In this document: positions 12,981 through 26,100 of the stretch, one piece after another
Layout: every line of letters begins with the position of its first letter
Numbering within the stretch: position 1 is the stretch's first letter
Assembly (NCBI GenBank): GCA_002633025.1
Contig: NMRB01000194.1
Location: forward strand, 62,001-126,000
Direction: 5' to 3'
Source of the DNA: Notospermus geniculatus
Taxonomy: Eukaryota > Nemertea > Pilidiophora > Heteronemertea > Lineidae
Length of the DNA: 64,000 bases
Translations under genes and position numbers: made by a program
Notes under the pieces: generated by a model
Told to the model about the DNA's origin: nothing
What the model saw: only the letters and a program-made list of their open reading frames with translations
The model's database searches: none

Positions 12981-13290
12981 CATGTGTCTCTCATGCCTCA
13001 GCCTTCTTTTTCTGCCTAGAAGGGCTTTCATCACACGTGTATCTCATGCCTTAGACTGCTTTTTCTGCCTAGAAGGGCTTTCATTACACGTGTATCTCAT
13101 GCCTTAGGCTTCTTCTGCCTAAGGGCTTTCAATACACAAGTATCTCATGCCTTTAGCCTACTTTTTTCTGCCTTGGAGGGTTTCCCCTGGATCTCATGCC
13201 TTATCCTACTTTTTCTGCCTAGAAGGGCTTTCATTGCATGTGTATATCATGCATTAATCTACTTTTTTCTGCTTAGAAGGGCTTTCATTT
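12981..13290 (+). repeat. Degenerate minisatellite, about six ~50-60-bp units
   Basis: Units share the elements ATCTCATGCCTTA, TTTTTCTGCCTAGAAGG and GCTTTCAT-CACGTGTAT. Spacing between successive TCATGCC words varies from about 37 to 63 bases because of internal deletions. Copies are diverged, so the array is old. Confidence 0.85.
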
Positions 13291-14467
13291 TTCATGACAC
13301 AACCTTTCTAAGTGTGCTAAGCATCATAAAAAACCATTGGTTATAATTAAATGACAAAAAGCTGATCAGCTAAGAGAAACTTTGATGATCAGCAAAATAT
13401 CAAAAACAATGTCACATCAGAGAGATTTGTTTACAATGCATTTTCTACAAATTGATACCTAATAATTCTCATGTAGTTGAATAGGGAAAAGTTTCCTGTA
13501 TTCAATGGTGCTGTGAACTTTGACATTTCTTGTATTTGTATGTTAGCTATATTTTCTCAAATTGCCTTGGGGTGTACATTCTCTCTATACATTCCAGCAT
13601 CACTTAGCTGACCTGTATGCTAATACTATATAGATTCAACTCAATTCAAGTTGGCCAAGAAACCTTGTGGAAATATCACACCATTTGAAACACAAATGAA
13701 GGAAACGACTGACACATCCAAATGGAAATTGTGAATCCCAGATGATGTGAAGCTTTTACCAAAACTTTGGCTTAATCCAAGGATTTTCTGACTTTACCTC
13801 TAAATCCACCTACACAATTGAGAAATGCTACAATTGGGTGTGTATTTGAAGGAACAATCTAGTATCAAACCTGACAGCCATTTTATGATGAAATATTTAC
13901 ACATAGCAACATGCATCTAATGAAAATAGAAGCAACAGAGATTGGTATTTTTCAATGTCATCCACCAAAGGTTGGTCTGCACAAAAATAAGCTCAACCTT
14001 AACCATTTATCTCCGATAAAAGTCTGACAAGGTACTTTATTATCTCAGATAAAAGTATGACAGCGTACTGCTAAATCGCAGAAACATTTCTGATTTTGTG
14101 TTTATACATTTACATGTCATTTTGCACTTGATTCAGAGAAGCTGAGATCATTCTTATCATGCATCCAGCTTGTGCACCAACCGTTTGTTGAGGACAAGGC
14201 CCCCTTAATATCGCGTTTGTGTGTTGCACATGAATGTACACATATCGCACCCAGTTAGGTTTGTGAGCCCTCCATGTTGTGTAGTACCACTTCTCCACTC
14301 TCCATGTTCTATTGTTCGAGAACAATAGACATATTAATCAATGTATGTTGTCATATGCTGAGCAGCTGTGCGCTTGGTTTCCAATGGAGGAACACCAACA
14401 GGAGTTGGTGTACTTTGTAAAACGAAGAAGGGGTAAAGTATGTACTGATCAATAATTCAAAGATTTA

Positions 14468-14677
14468 GGGCCGTATGCACCAAACGCAGATTATCTTGAA
14501 CTCAGGTTGAGCCACAACTTTTCAATTGTTCAGGTTTGCCAGGGCATGATGTGACAATGGGAAAGTTGTGGCTCAACCTGAGTTCAATTGTTCAGGTTTG
14601 CCAGGGCATGATGTGACAATGGGAAAGTTGTGGCTCAACCTGAGTTCAAGATAATCTGTGTTTGGTGCATACGGCCC
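14468..14677. mobile_element. Foldback MITE with TTA target duplication (PIF/Harbinger-type)
   Basis: Near-perfect terminal inverted repeats of about 54 bp, beginning GGGCCGTATGCACCAAAC, lie at both ends and are flanked by TTA (14465-14467 and 14678-14680). The interior holds a 62-bp segment in two direct copies (starting 14521 and 14583), so the right arm sequence is partly doubled. A 3-bp TTA duplication is the usual signature of PIF/Harbinger elements. There is no coding capacity. Confidence 0.85.
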
Positions 14678-14923
14678 TTATAGTTCAACTTGGGTTCTCA
14701 ATTCTGTATCAAAAGACTGATGATGGTGAATCATTTGTCAACAGACTACTGCATCTAACATTCTCACATACTGCTACCCAAGCATTTTGAATAATGGAGT
14801 CTTATATGAAATTATGATCAACATTCAAACTTCCCACCCCCTAACTATTGTAATGAACACAGGCTAAAGTTGCAGTGATAATAACTCATGATGATAAACA
14901 AGGCGCACGCTGGGCGTGGCGAA

Positions 14924-15783
14924 TAACCAGGTTTTCGAAGTTGCGTCGTGAATAAAATGAGGTAGAGGCTGAAATGACGAGGCATTGTTAGGTGTGTGTG
15001 GTGGTGACCTTGAAAAGTAGGTCAAATCCAAAACCCGGGTATGATGTTATGTATTGTCATTAGATATACCTATGATAAAAATTTGGTGACGATCCGTCAA
15101 TTTGTTAAGGAGAAATAGCACTTTTTCTGTTTTCACATTTAGGCCCCTATTGGCCAAACCTTGAATCGAATGACGCTGAATATCGAAAGGAAACGACGTC
15201 TACTTACAAGCAACATCTCCCAAAAATTTGAAAAGAAAATCTCAAGTCGTTGTTAAGTTATGAGTCGGAAACGAAGTTCGTAAGTTTTGCCGAACTTTGA
15301 CCTCTGTGACCTTGAAAAGTAGGTCAAATCCAAAACCCGGGTATTATGTTATGTATTGTCATTAGATATACCTATGGTAAAAATTTGGTGACGATCCGTC
15401 AATTTGTTCAGGAGAAATAGCACTTTTTCTGTTTTCACATTTAGCCCTCTATTGGCCAAACCTTGAATCGAATGACGCTGAATATCGAAAGGAAACGACG
15501 TCTACTTACAAGCAACATCTCCCAAAAATTTCAAAAGAAAATCTGAAGTCGTTGTTAAGTTATCAGTCGGAAACGAAGTTCGTAAGTTTTGCCGAACTTT
15601 GACCTCTGTGACCTTGAAAAGTAGGTCAAATCCAAAAAATTTCAAAAGAAAATCTCAAGTCGTTGTTAAGTTATCAGTCGGAAACGAGAATAGCGACCGC
15701 CCGGACGCCCGACCGCCCGACCGCCCGGACGCCCGCCACATTCGGTAATTTAATAACCAGGACTTTCTTCGAAAACCTGGTTA
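14924..15783. mobile_element. Non-autonomous TIR element built of 302-bp tandem units
   Basis: Perfect 17-bp ends TAACCAGGTTTTCGAAG (14924-14940) and its complement (15767-15783) bound the element; if the outer TA is a target duplication the insertion resembles a Tc1/mariner type. Inside, a 302-bp unit repeats at about 15005, 15307 and 15609, the last one truncated. It is followed by a GC-rich block (15696-15737) of CCGCCCGGACG-type repeats. Each unit carries the TGACCTTGAAAAGTAGGTCA motif seen also in the 7.4-9.7 kb repeat, so the two families are related or share a module. No transposase is encoded. Confidence 0.75.
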
Positions 15784-17799
15784 AAAAGAAAACAAGACTA
15801 TAAATCAGCATATCCTTCCAGCACTTTCTCTACATACATGTACGTATAGTTTTATTTTTTTATCAACTCATCATCTTAGTTTTGAGTAGTTTATTGAATT
15901 TTCCAACACCCCAGATGAAATTTTGATGAAAGTGACCTCAATTAATTTTTCTATTAAAAAAAGAATTCCAAGTGTGGAAAACATTTGATGAGCTTAAAAA
16001 TATATACCACCAGGGATAACTTTTCTGCTTCCAAATAATTAAATGGCATGCACGAATTCCACTGCCTGAGGTGACAAGATTCAAAACAGGCGCTATTTTA
16101 CAAAAACTTCTGGAAGTCATTATCACATATTTGTTGTAATTTTCTGAATTAGTCTTATCATATGTGATAGTGTGATGATCGTGGCATAAACGTAATTATA
16201 CCAAGTCAGCTATTTTCCAGTGTGAGCATTTTTTAGTGACTACATGTATTTCCATTTTGGCCTTCCCGATTCGCCTAGTAATACATAGAACTCTAAAGCT
16301 AACCCTAATCCTAACCCTAGCGTATGGAGGGTGAATTGGGAGAGGGTGAAATGGAAAGGCACCACGGAAACAGCTAAGAAAATCTACAGTAGCTTAGTAC
16401 AGTTTGCTACACAAACATCACAACAACTGCTAGTGACAGAAGGAGTCAATTTATCTTCAGTGACTGATCAAATCTCCTCCATGCCATACTACCATAGTAA
16501 GAGCTGCCAGAAATCAATGTCACTACGTTTGATAAACTCCAATAGGAATACCAACGTATATTGACGGCTCATTTTTGCCGCTAATATCGTGGGTAAATCA
16601 CGCAGTTTCATTGACACTACCCAATGGTCATTATGAAAGAGACATACTTACTTATAAAATTTTGTAACTGACTCAATGGGGTGGTGATCGTTAGCACACA
16701 TACGCATACAAACTGAAGTACTTCTATTATAAGAGTTAGTCGTCATATTGACAGAGTCTTTTGACTCATATCACGTCAAATCACATTCATTTTATATTGT
16801 GATAACTTTAATGTATATGTTATTTAATAGACAGCCAAGTGTGAATAGAACAGGCAATAGTTTGTTTCACTTAAGACAGAAAAACTCGTAGAAGATGAAT
16901 TTGTTCGAGAGGTAGAGTAACTCATTCCAAGTTTTACTGAAATGCATCAAAGAAATGACGGTTGAATATAGAAGACTTCAACACAGGATTATTATTTGTA
17001 CAAGCGGACGATCAATACACCAAAAATTACACCACAACAAAATGATTTCAAATCTCACACAAGATATTTACAATTGCTGAATGAACAGAGCCCTGCGCAT
17101 GATATTTAATTGTACGACACATTAAATACTTGTAGAAATCTTCTATTTGTAAGAGATTGTGTAAGATGCCATGGGCACACAAACACATCATAAAACTTAA
17201 TGAATATACTGCGCATTATTACCAACCCATGTCAAGAGGTCCGGGCCTTCTTTATAAATTACTACGGAGTTAATTTAGACTTACTATACACTCAGAAGTT
17301 GTAGTAATTGTTTCTGTGTGTATAGACCTATCGAATATGTTTTGTTTTCTCAAAATGCCACCATCCAAGTCGCCATAATTACTACGCAGTGGGAAAATAA
17401 ACAGAAGATGCAAATATTCGCAAGTTCTGATGATAAACTTAGTCAAACAAAGCTCGCACCCTCTGAGGCAAATAAGAAAAAAAAATTCTGACTAAAAATG
17501 AATCTTCATGAAGGAAGCAGAGTGAAGTATAACTGAAGTATATATGGAAACATTTATTAAGAAAGTTGAAACCAAGCACTACCTCTCATTCCTTGCAAAT
17601 GACTCAATATGCAAAGTGCATGGAAGTTTTTTCCCCTCAGAAACACACAAAAATTTGAAATCTTCACTTGGGTCAGCAATTAGCATCGCAGCAATTATCT
17701 GAATATCACAACCACGGTAAACCCACAACTGCGAGTGGTAAGTGGCATTTTGAACATTTCCTATGGAGAATTAATGAACAGGTAGATAGTGATTTTTTG
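15784..17799. other. Intronic stretch without a gene
   Basis: Mostly unique AT-rich sequence. Two small items are seen: a telomere-like CTAACCCTAATCCTAACCCT run at 16299-16318 and a 10-bp inverted repeat around 16120-16169 (TTATCACATAT / ATATGTGATA). Confidence 0.4.
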
Positions 17800-18832
17800 G
17801 TATACATCTAAACCTTCTTAGTTGCTCAATTTCTGTCTTGGTTCTGAGTAACGAATCATCCACACTGCCCATGACTGGTGTGGGTTAATGTAAGGGAGTT
17901 GCCCATGAACCATCTTCCTTTTATGAATTCATTGCTCTGCAAGAGAGTATAGATTTCACGTTCTTGCCTGTTCATTATGCATACAATTATCCCATTTTCC
18001 TCTCATTTAAGCATTATCCCACGACAAGCACCACTAGAACCCCCACATGAATATTCAAAGGCAAAATGAAGGAGGGAATCGCGGACAACCGGTTCCGCAT
18101 GTGTTACTTTTTACGACCTTATAATCTGCGCTTGTTGACATAACACGCCCGAGTTGACGAAATAGACTCCTTCACAAAATTTCATTGACTTGAATTAAAT
18201 AAAGTTTGGTGAGAGTGTCTTGTGATCTAGTTGCAGCAACAGTTTAAGTATGAGATATAAATTCAATTTGCATTTTTTTCAGCGAGAAATGAGAGAGGAG
18301 TTATGGATGGTTGACAGAGAGTTATCAAATTTACAACTTGAGAGTGAAGTTTGTACTCAACATGCAGAACCCTCCTCTGGTGCCTAAGAGTAAGTAAATA
18401 AAACGTTGGTTGGTATGACACAAATTTTTTTTCATGTTGGCTGCTGTTGCTGAAAATGTATATTCAAGTGCCCAACCCAAAAGAAGGATCAGCTGGTTAA
18501 GTTTGGTTTGTCAAGACTGTTTCTCATATGTATGCCGTGGAACAAACCGGTAATCTGAATCTGAGCACTTGCATCGTCTGATACTACCCTCTGTTGAATT
18601 TAACCTAGGCTATCATTATCTCCTGTATGGATCATTAGTTTTTAATGATTTCGGATTCCTGGATTTCTCCTCAATGCATCACAGAAAAAAAATGTTATTA
18701 AATTCTACACTTCAACACTTGTAAGAAAAAAGCATTCGGTCGTGCTATTTACGCATCTAGGTCACTATTCATTCAAAAGGAAAATAACATTCCACAGTTA
18801 TATTTCTGTCACACCCTGTAATAAAATCTGTA
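17800..18832 (+). repeat. ~1.03 kb segmental duplication, copy 1
   Basis: This block matches 19072-20102 almost base for base. Counting by eye gives about 13 differences, mainly single substitutions and homopolymer length changes, or roughly 98-99% identity. The copies are direct and separated by 239 bp. Neither has terminal inverted repeats or recognisable transposon ends, so a local duplication is more likely than a transposition. Confidence 0.95.
18283..18389 (+). other. Exon-like module, copy 1 (candidate exon)
   Basis: A 107-base segment has an acceptor with a T-rich tract ending TTTTTTTCAG and a consensus donor GTAAGT at 18390. One frame is open for 34 codons, starting REMREELWMVDRELSNLQLE, and ends in TAA two bases before the donor. 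The peptide is acidic and could form a short helix, but I do not recognise it. A donor after a stop suggests a non-coding exon, a cryptic site or an alternative exon. It lies antisense to Onecut inside its intron. Chance occurrence is quite possible. Confidence 0.25.
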
Positions 18833-19071
18833 ATCAACTGTCGAAATCATAGAACAGAGAAATCTTCGCCACAGCAGACAAATGCATTATTCTCTTACAC
18901 ATGTATGCCCACCGTATGCATTCCAAAATAAAGTACGATTCATTCTTGGCAAAATTGTACGGGTGAATAAAATTTGACATCACCGACTAACGTTCCTAAG
19001 ACTGCAGTGTGCCTTATCAAGCCGAGGCATCAAATGTCAGCTGAGCGCAAGGCCCATGGGCCTCTTGTTTC

Positions 19072-20102
19072 GTATACATCTAAACCTTCTTAGTTGCTCA
19101 ATTTCTTTCTTGGTTCTGAGTGACGAATCATCCACACTGCCCATGACTGGCGTGGGTTAATGTAAGGGAGTTGCCCATGAACCATCTTCCTTTTATGAAT
19201 TCATTGCTCTGCAAGAGAGTATAGATTTCACGTTCTTGCCTGTTCATTATGCATACAATTATCCCATTTTCCTCTCATTTAAGCATTATCCCACGACAAG
19301 CACCACTAGAACCCCCACATGAATATTCAAAGGCAAAATGAAGGAGGGAATCGCGGACAACCGGTTCCGCATGTGTTACTTTTTACGACCTTATAATCTG
19401 CGCTTGTTGACATAACACGCCCGAGTTGACGAAATAGACTCCTTCACAAAATTTCATTGACTTGAATTAAATAAAGTTTGGTGAGAGTGTCTTGTGATCT
19501 AGTTGCAGCAACAGTTTAAGTATGAGATATAAATTCAATTTGCATTTTTTTTCAGCGAGAAATGAGAGAGGAGTTATGGATGGTTGACAGAGAGTTATCA
19601 AATTTACAACTTGAGAGTGAAGTTTGTACTCAACATGCAGAACCCTCCTCTGGTGCCTAAGAGTAAGTAAATAAAACGTTGGTTGGTATGACACAAATTT
19701 TTTTCATGTTGGCTGCTGTTGCTGAAAATGTATTCAAGAGCCCAACCCAAAAGAAGGATCAGCTGGTTAAGTTTGGTTTGTCAACACTGTTTCTCATATG
19801 TATGCCGTGGAACAAACCGGTAATCGGAATCTGAGCACTTGCATCGTCTGATACTACCCTCTATTGAATTTAACCTAGGCTATCATTATCTCCTGTACGA
19901 ATCATTAGTTTTTAATGATTTCGGATTCCTGGATTTCTCCTCAATGCATCACAGAAAAAAAATGTTATTAAATTCTACACTTCAACACTTGTAAGAAAAA
20001 AGCATTCGATCGTGCTATTTACGCATCTAGGTCACTATTCATTCAAAAGGAAAATAACATTCCACAGTTATATTTCTGTCACACCCTGTAATAAAATCTG
20101 TA
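19072..20102 (+). repeat. ~1.03 kb segmental duplication, copy 2
   Basis: Second copy of 17800-18832 in the same orientation. It starts at GTATACATCTAAACC and ends at ATAAAATCTGTA, after which the flanks diverge abruptly. It carries the same exon-like module without any change. Confidence 0.95.
19556..19662 (+). other. Exon-like module, copy 2 (candidate exon)
   Basis: Identical to the module at 18283-18389, including the acceptor AG, the 34-codon open frame and the GTAAGT donor at 19663. The upstream T-run is one base longer. Identity is unremarkable given the ~98-99% identity of the whole duplication, so it does not by itself show selection. Confidence 0.25.
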
Positions 20103-23100
20103 TAGAGCTGGTCATATGGCGCTATTCGTTGTTGAGAAGTACATACTTGGCCAGTATAACTAATGAGAGACGTATTTCCATCGAACAAACATGAGCAAGA
20201 GGGCCCTCCACGCGTGTAAGATGCGATCTATTAATAGTGAGACACTTGTAGACTTGTCAGGCCATTTTAGCATTGCAAACATCACCACTTGACTCGCTTT
20301 CTCAAACACGCTACGAAACCGGACTTCTCCTTCTGAACAAGGATAGATGGAGGCTGGTAACATCCCGTGAAGACTCTTCATCGGTAACACGAATGATTTG
20401 GAATTGCCTACAGCTAAGTAACGTTCACAAAAAATTCCAATACATGTGTATAAGGGGGATTCAACAGCTTAAATCAAGGTGGGAAGCTGCTGTGAGCTAC
20501 AAGAACTGAAAATTGTATAAGAGATATTTGTAAACATCCTTTTGACAGTTAAAATCAACTGCTGTGGTTTATTCTGATTCTGGAGCTTTAATTTTTGACA
20601 CCAGATATTCTTTTTGTAAGCAATGAACAGCACGAATTCAAAAAATAGGGACGGAAAATCTGTTTATAAAGTAGTAGCTCGCTATTTATTAGGACATCTT
20701 CAAGATTGTCAGATATTCTCTTCAACAGTGAAGTCTCCTGATCACAGAGGTCAAAATGAACAGAAACGACCATTTGAAGACTGAATTTTGGTGTCCTTGA
20801 TATAGAAGTGTCCAGTAAGGTAGATTCCAGTGAATTGTTGAGACCAACAGGCATGTCGAAGCCTGACCCCCAGTGATATTTACAAAAACCCACGCCAAAG
20901 GTCATTAAGGCTTCAAACACAGGGAAAGACCAGAACACGGCAAAAACCCTCTCAACATTTCCTGACCATAGCAACCCATTACTACAACTACATTAGCTTA
21001 CATTCTCGCAAGAAAAAAACATGGCTTTTTCCATTGTGTACATGTATGTTTTATCTGACAAAGAGTTCAGAAAATATCTTAGCCACAGGAGGAAGTAGTC
21101 ATTGGTCATGGCTACATTTTCTGCACTGTTTTCTTGAGCTAGGACTGGCCTGAACAACACTTTCATTTGAGGAGCAAAGTGTACTCTATCAACCCCCATG
21201 CTCAGAAAAATGAGAACAGTTCTTTTCGGTCAACAACACTTCATCACACCAACAGCTATGGAGTTCAAGAATACATGCCGTCAAATGTATGAAGTTGTTC
21301 TATGTCTTAGTTGTTGAATCAAAATGTTCGTTTCAGCACATCAACACGCTGAGTGTGACCCTTTCCTCCAAGACATGAGGACAGAAGTCTCATTTACCAA
21401 CTCACCAATAATTGCAAAGAGTTATTTCTTTAGAACTCATAATTTAGGCAACACCTCCATTGCAAATTTCATCATTATGAATACCATAGTCCCCAGAACT
21501 TTGGTGGAAGATGGTAAAAATGCCCTCCCAGGCTAAAGGTTCCTCTCTTAAAACAATAAACAAGTCAGTCATAACGTACTTCATCCCTCAATAAACAAAA
21601 TAAATGGACCCTCCCCTGTCCACAGGCTAATAAAAGGAAAGTTGTATGACACAAGCCATATTCCACCGAGACCCATCATTCTCTAGCAGAGAGAAAAATT
21701 CTATTATAACGAGCTCTCCAGTTCACAGGTATATTTGGTACAGCGCCTTGGGCAAGCTGGGAGTTATCCCTTTGAACTTGGAGTCTAATCCGTGTGCACA
21801 ATGTTTAACTATGTAATGCTTTCTCACGTGTGACACGATAACAAGCGAACGTCATTATGACGGGGAGAAACCTTATCATCTGGATTCACAAACAAATTTC
21901 GACAACACCCTCACCCTCGGCTTCAATGACGTCCGTTGTGGGGAGTTCCCGGGAAATCACCAGCTAATGACGTAAATGGCTGGGTTAGACCTTTAGGGAA
22001 ATACGAGCTGAAAAATCCAGACTGATGAAAAATTTGAAAGAATGACGAGATTTGATGCATATGTATCACTATAATGGTGTAGTATTACAGATGTTTGCAT
22101 TTATCTGCTTCAGAGTGAACCATAATTCGTCACCCAGCCCCAGGTAAGCAGCTAAGTTCAAGAGCAAAGATCATATACAATTTGACTACCACATTGGAAT
22201 CCACCAGATACCTAGAAAACAATGCTGTCAGTTTTTTGACAACACCACTGGGAATAAAAATGACGTAACAATCACACTGCACGGAAATAATACTCTGAGT
22301 GCAGTGCAAAAAATGTAAATTGATAGGTCAACACTGTCAGAACAAGTTGAGCTCAGGAAACCAGAAGCTGACACTTTCACCAAGTCAAGAAGGTGGCAGT
22401 GCACAGGCTCACATGACAGCAAGTATTCTTATGGCGAAATAAGACCTTGCTGAACGAACCGCTATAAAATATACCGTAGTAGTACGTTTAAAAATGGATG
22501 ATAAGTTGGGATTGATCGCAAACTGATCTGATCTCAGGAATGTATCAAGTTTTTCTATAAATGTAGGTACTTATGGAACCAAAGCGCCCTGCAGCAAGAG
22601 AGATGATTTTTTCCTTCCCAGATCTGATGACATAGTAGGGTCTAAGCTACAAGCATCTAAAACAATGCCACAGTTATCCAATCTCCTGCCTCCAAGCCAA
22701 CAGCCATGTTGCCATGGAGAAATACAATGAAAGACTGAAATAAATCTTCAAGCTCAAACCATGGCTCGCACTCAGGCTTACGTTTCATAGACAATTCTAC
22801 AGCCCGGGTAGGCCAGTTCGGGATCTGTTGACAAATGTAGGATTTGGTTCCAATTTGACGGGAAATCCACAGAATTAAAATTCATACCTCACGGTCATGA
22901 AGGACTGATGCCGCATTAACTCTTCCCTCTGTGAGGGTGTGCATTAACTTGCTGGAAACAACACAGCCATACAACTATCGAAGTCATCCAATTTTCATCA
23001 AGAGTTGATCCCTAGACACAAGTTGACCCCAGTTTCAGCCCCTTAGGTTGAAAGGTTCAACGTAAACAGCAGCATATGAGATGTATCTAAGCTGTTAACT

Positions 23101-26100
23101 TCCTGGGTGAAGGGATACTTTAAAGTCTCAAAACTCAGTGTAACAGAAGACAGTTTCCGGCTACTTAACTTAACACTAAATCCTGTCGGCCTCGTCATTA
23201 AATATGAATCATACGACAAGGGTTCCGTCTTTGGACAATGATAAACTTCCTTTATTATGTTGAATTGCAGTTTATAAGAGTGCCATTTTTGAAGCAGATT
23301 GTTTGTTGGTGGACATTGCTGTCAAGTGGCAGGCCCTCTTAATTATCAACACAAAGGATCAGCACGAATCTTTTAATGTTGGTTCATTGTGACGACGTCT
23401 CTAAATCAAGTGCAGCATTGCTTCAATTCACCACACCACCATCATCCTGAAATTCTCAAAATGAAAAGCTACCAGAAGGATCTTGATGGAACAACCGACC
23501 AACACAAGGCAAAATCTCACTACCAGAAGTTCTTCAAAAAAAATTTAATGACATCAAGCGCCAACACATCAAAACTTGTTGACAAGAAGACCCCTCCTTT
23601 GAGAAGTCCGCCACCAATCTTTCAAACCATCACGAATAATCCTGGTGACAGCAAGCACCCCACAAACTCATCAAATTCCGCAAACTGTTCATAGAAGCCA
23701 TTATGGAAGCTTTGACATAATCTGCTATGTACAAAACCATATACCAACACTAAAGGCTTCTTATGAAAAGATACGTCAAGATCTCATGCGATTTGAAACT
23801 GGCAGAAGAAGTAGGAGATCAACTCATATCCTGATTACCGCTTCCCCGACCACGTTCTGAGATCCGAGAGCAAAGGAAAAATGCGAACAGCCAAACAGAA
23901 CGCTTATTGCAAGTTTTTTGTTATGCAGCGCTACGTTATAATACTGATAGGATTAATATAGTCACTTTGTCAGGATTGCGGAAGCCCTGACAGTAAAAGG
24001 GATAACTGCCAAGCAATAAAACCCAAATACACGGCAAATATACAAAAGTAGACCAACCGTTTAGCTCCTTTTAATTTCCTTCTTGTATCCTCTTTGAACT
24101 CTTAAATGCCTCGTCGTTTGCCTGCGCAGCTTAATCTAGCTTTCGTAAACTTGTGTATTTATTTAAAACCACGAGCTGCGCAGGTAAAGCCAAGTCCATT
24201 AGCTAGAAGATAAGATAATACAGCCTTATAGCTAACTCAAATTGGTCTAAATGCTTATTACAAAGGCAGAAGGACACTAAGTAGAAAGGGAACGCAAACT
24301 ATTATTATCATTCTTCTAGAACATCACTGCCTTCTTTCTCCAGCAATTACCGCCGCGGAGCTAGCACCACAGTAATTCATTATACGCGATCATCTCCTGG
24401 AGAGTGGACGTGGAGTTTGTTTGTCGTTATACCGAGGATGAAACTACACGTCCTGCCTCAGGGCGAGGAGTTGTCACAATATTTCCAGCTGTTTAGTTCT
24501 TGTCGAGGAGATGTTCCAAAAGAGGAGAGAGGATCAAATCTGCCACCTGTTTTCTTTGCAATGCCATGTTATTTGCAGAAAAATGTCCAGCCCTAAAGGG
24601 CTGATGGAACTTACCAGAAGGCAGATGGAAAAAGCAATGTCTTAAGAAAAGAGTTTAGGGTCTTAAGACAGTTGCCTAGCAGTTTGAGCTGGTTGGAGAA
24701 TGTATACGATTAACCCTGAAGCCTGTTAGGTCTGAGGTACCTTTTGCTGTATTTTTTGTCTAGCCTCAAGAATACCAAAGAAGCTTTAATTCCAGGCTGG
24801 TTCACATTTGGTATTATCGCTCATCTTTTGTTAAATTCTTGTACCACTTTCACATCAGGGCAGCCCTAAAGATAGGTCTGTAGTAACTTGTCGGTAACTA
24901 AGACACAATGGTGTGCAAAGAACAAGACAATTCTTCCCCAACAGAATTTCAGCCAAAATTTTGAAATTATTCATTCTTTGCATATTTTAGAAACAATTGG
25001 TGATCTGTTGGATGGAAATCTCGTCTCTGACTCTCAACTCAGGTTTTTGAGTTCGTACCCAAATCATACCGATCTTTCCATCAAATCTCAGCTTGCCATC
25101 TCCGAGTCACAAGCTAACGTGACGCAGGGTCAGATATCTATATGCAAGCATCTATGATATAATGGCAGCCAACAGAGTTGACATGGATGCAGATTTTAAT
25201 GTTGACTAAGAAACTTCGAGACTTATGAGTCACACAGAATCACAACTCCGGATTCCAACACTGGTTGGGTTCATACACATTTTTATGCATTTTTTACAAG
25301 TCTCCCACTGTGCATACTGATTGAAGTATATTTTGAGAATATTGCATTGCTTGCTGAAATGAACCCAAAGAAAACCTATGGCAAATTATCAAGCAACATG
25401 TAAAGCAAAAAAGTTTCGATGCCTTAAGAGAAAAAGAAAGGTTTTTCTCATGGGGCAAACTTTGTGCAATAAATGACGAGAATTCTCAAAGCATTTGTGA
25501 ATTGAAACTTCAGTATCTAATACTGGACCTCTGGGAGAACCAAAGAATTTGCATAGAGAAAAGGATAGGTCACATTAGAGATTGAAAATGATACGAAATT
25601 TTTTTTACTCTATTAGTATTCTATCAACATATTCTATGCTTCAGTGCACACTTGAACTAATGCATTTGTTTCTACAACCAGCGAGGTTAAATAACAATGT
25701 CCCCTGAGGTTTAGGTGAAAAGACTTAAGGTTAAAAGTACGTTTTTGTGTCGAAATTGGAATTCAATCTCTTGCATATAGATCAATATCTGCATGACACC
25801 AAGGTTTTTTTGTGAATTTATGAAATGATACCATCACAAAGCCATCCTGTCTCGTTTCTCCATGTTCGAAAGAAGAGTTGAGCAGAAAATGACTGAAACT
25901 TGCCAGTGAGGAGCAGATGGCTACGTGAAGTTAACAGAATGAGCGATCAACTCCCAGAGTCTTTTTTTGTTGATAATATCCCATAACGCTGATTCTGATG
26001 CAATACTTCCAAAATACACACAAGAAAGAAGTCATCTCTTCAAGTTGTAACTCCACCCTTTCCAACATCAACAGCTTCCCATGTCGTTGAAATGACCCTT

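Noticed and set aside
20588-20974. 128-codon minus-strand frame
   Set aside because: No motif, no convincing splice context, and composition typical of random AT-rich frames. It does not resemble a cut domain.
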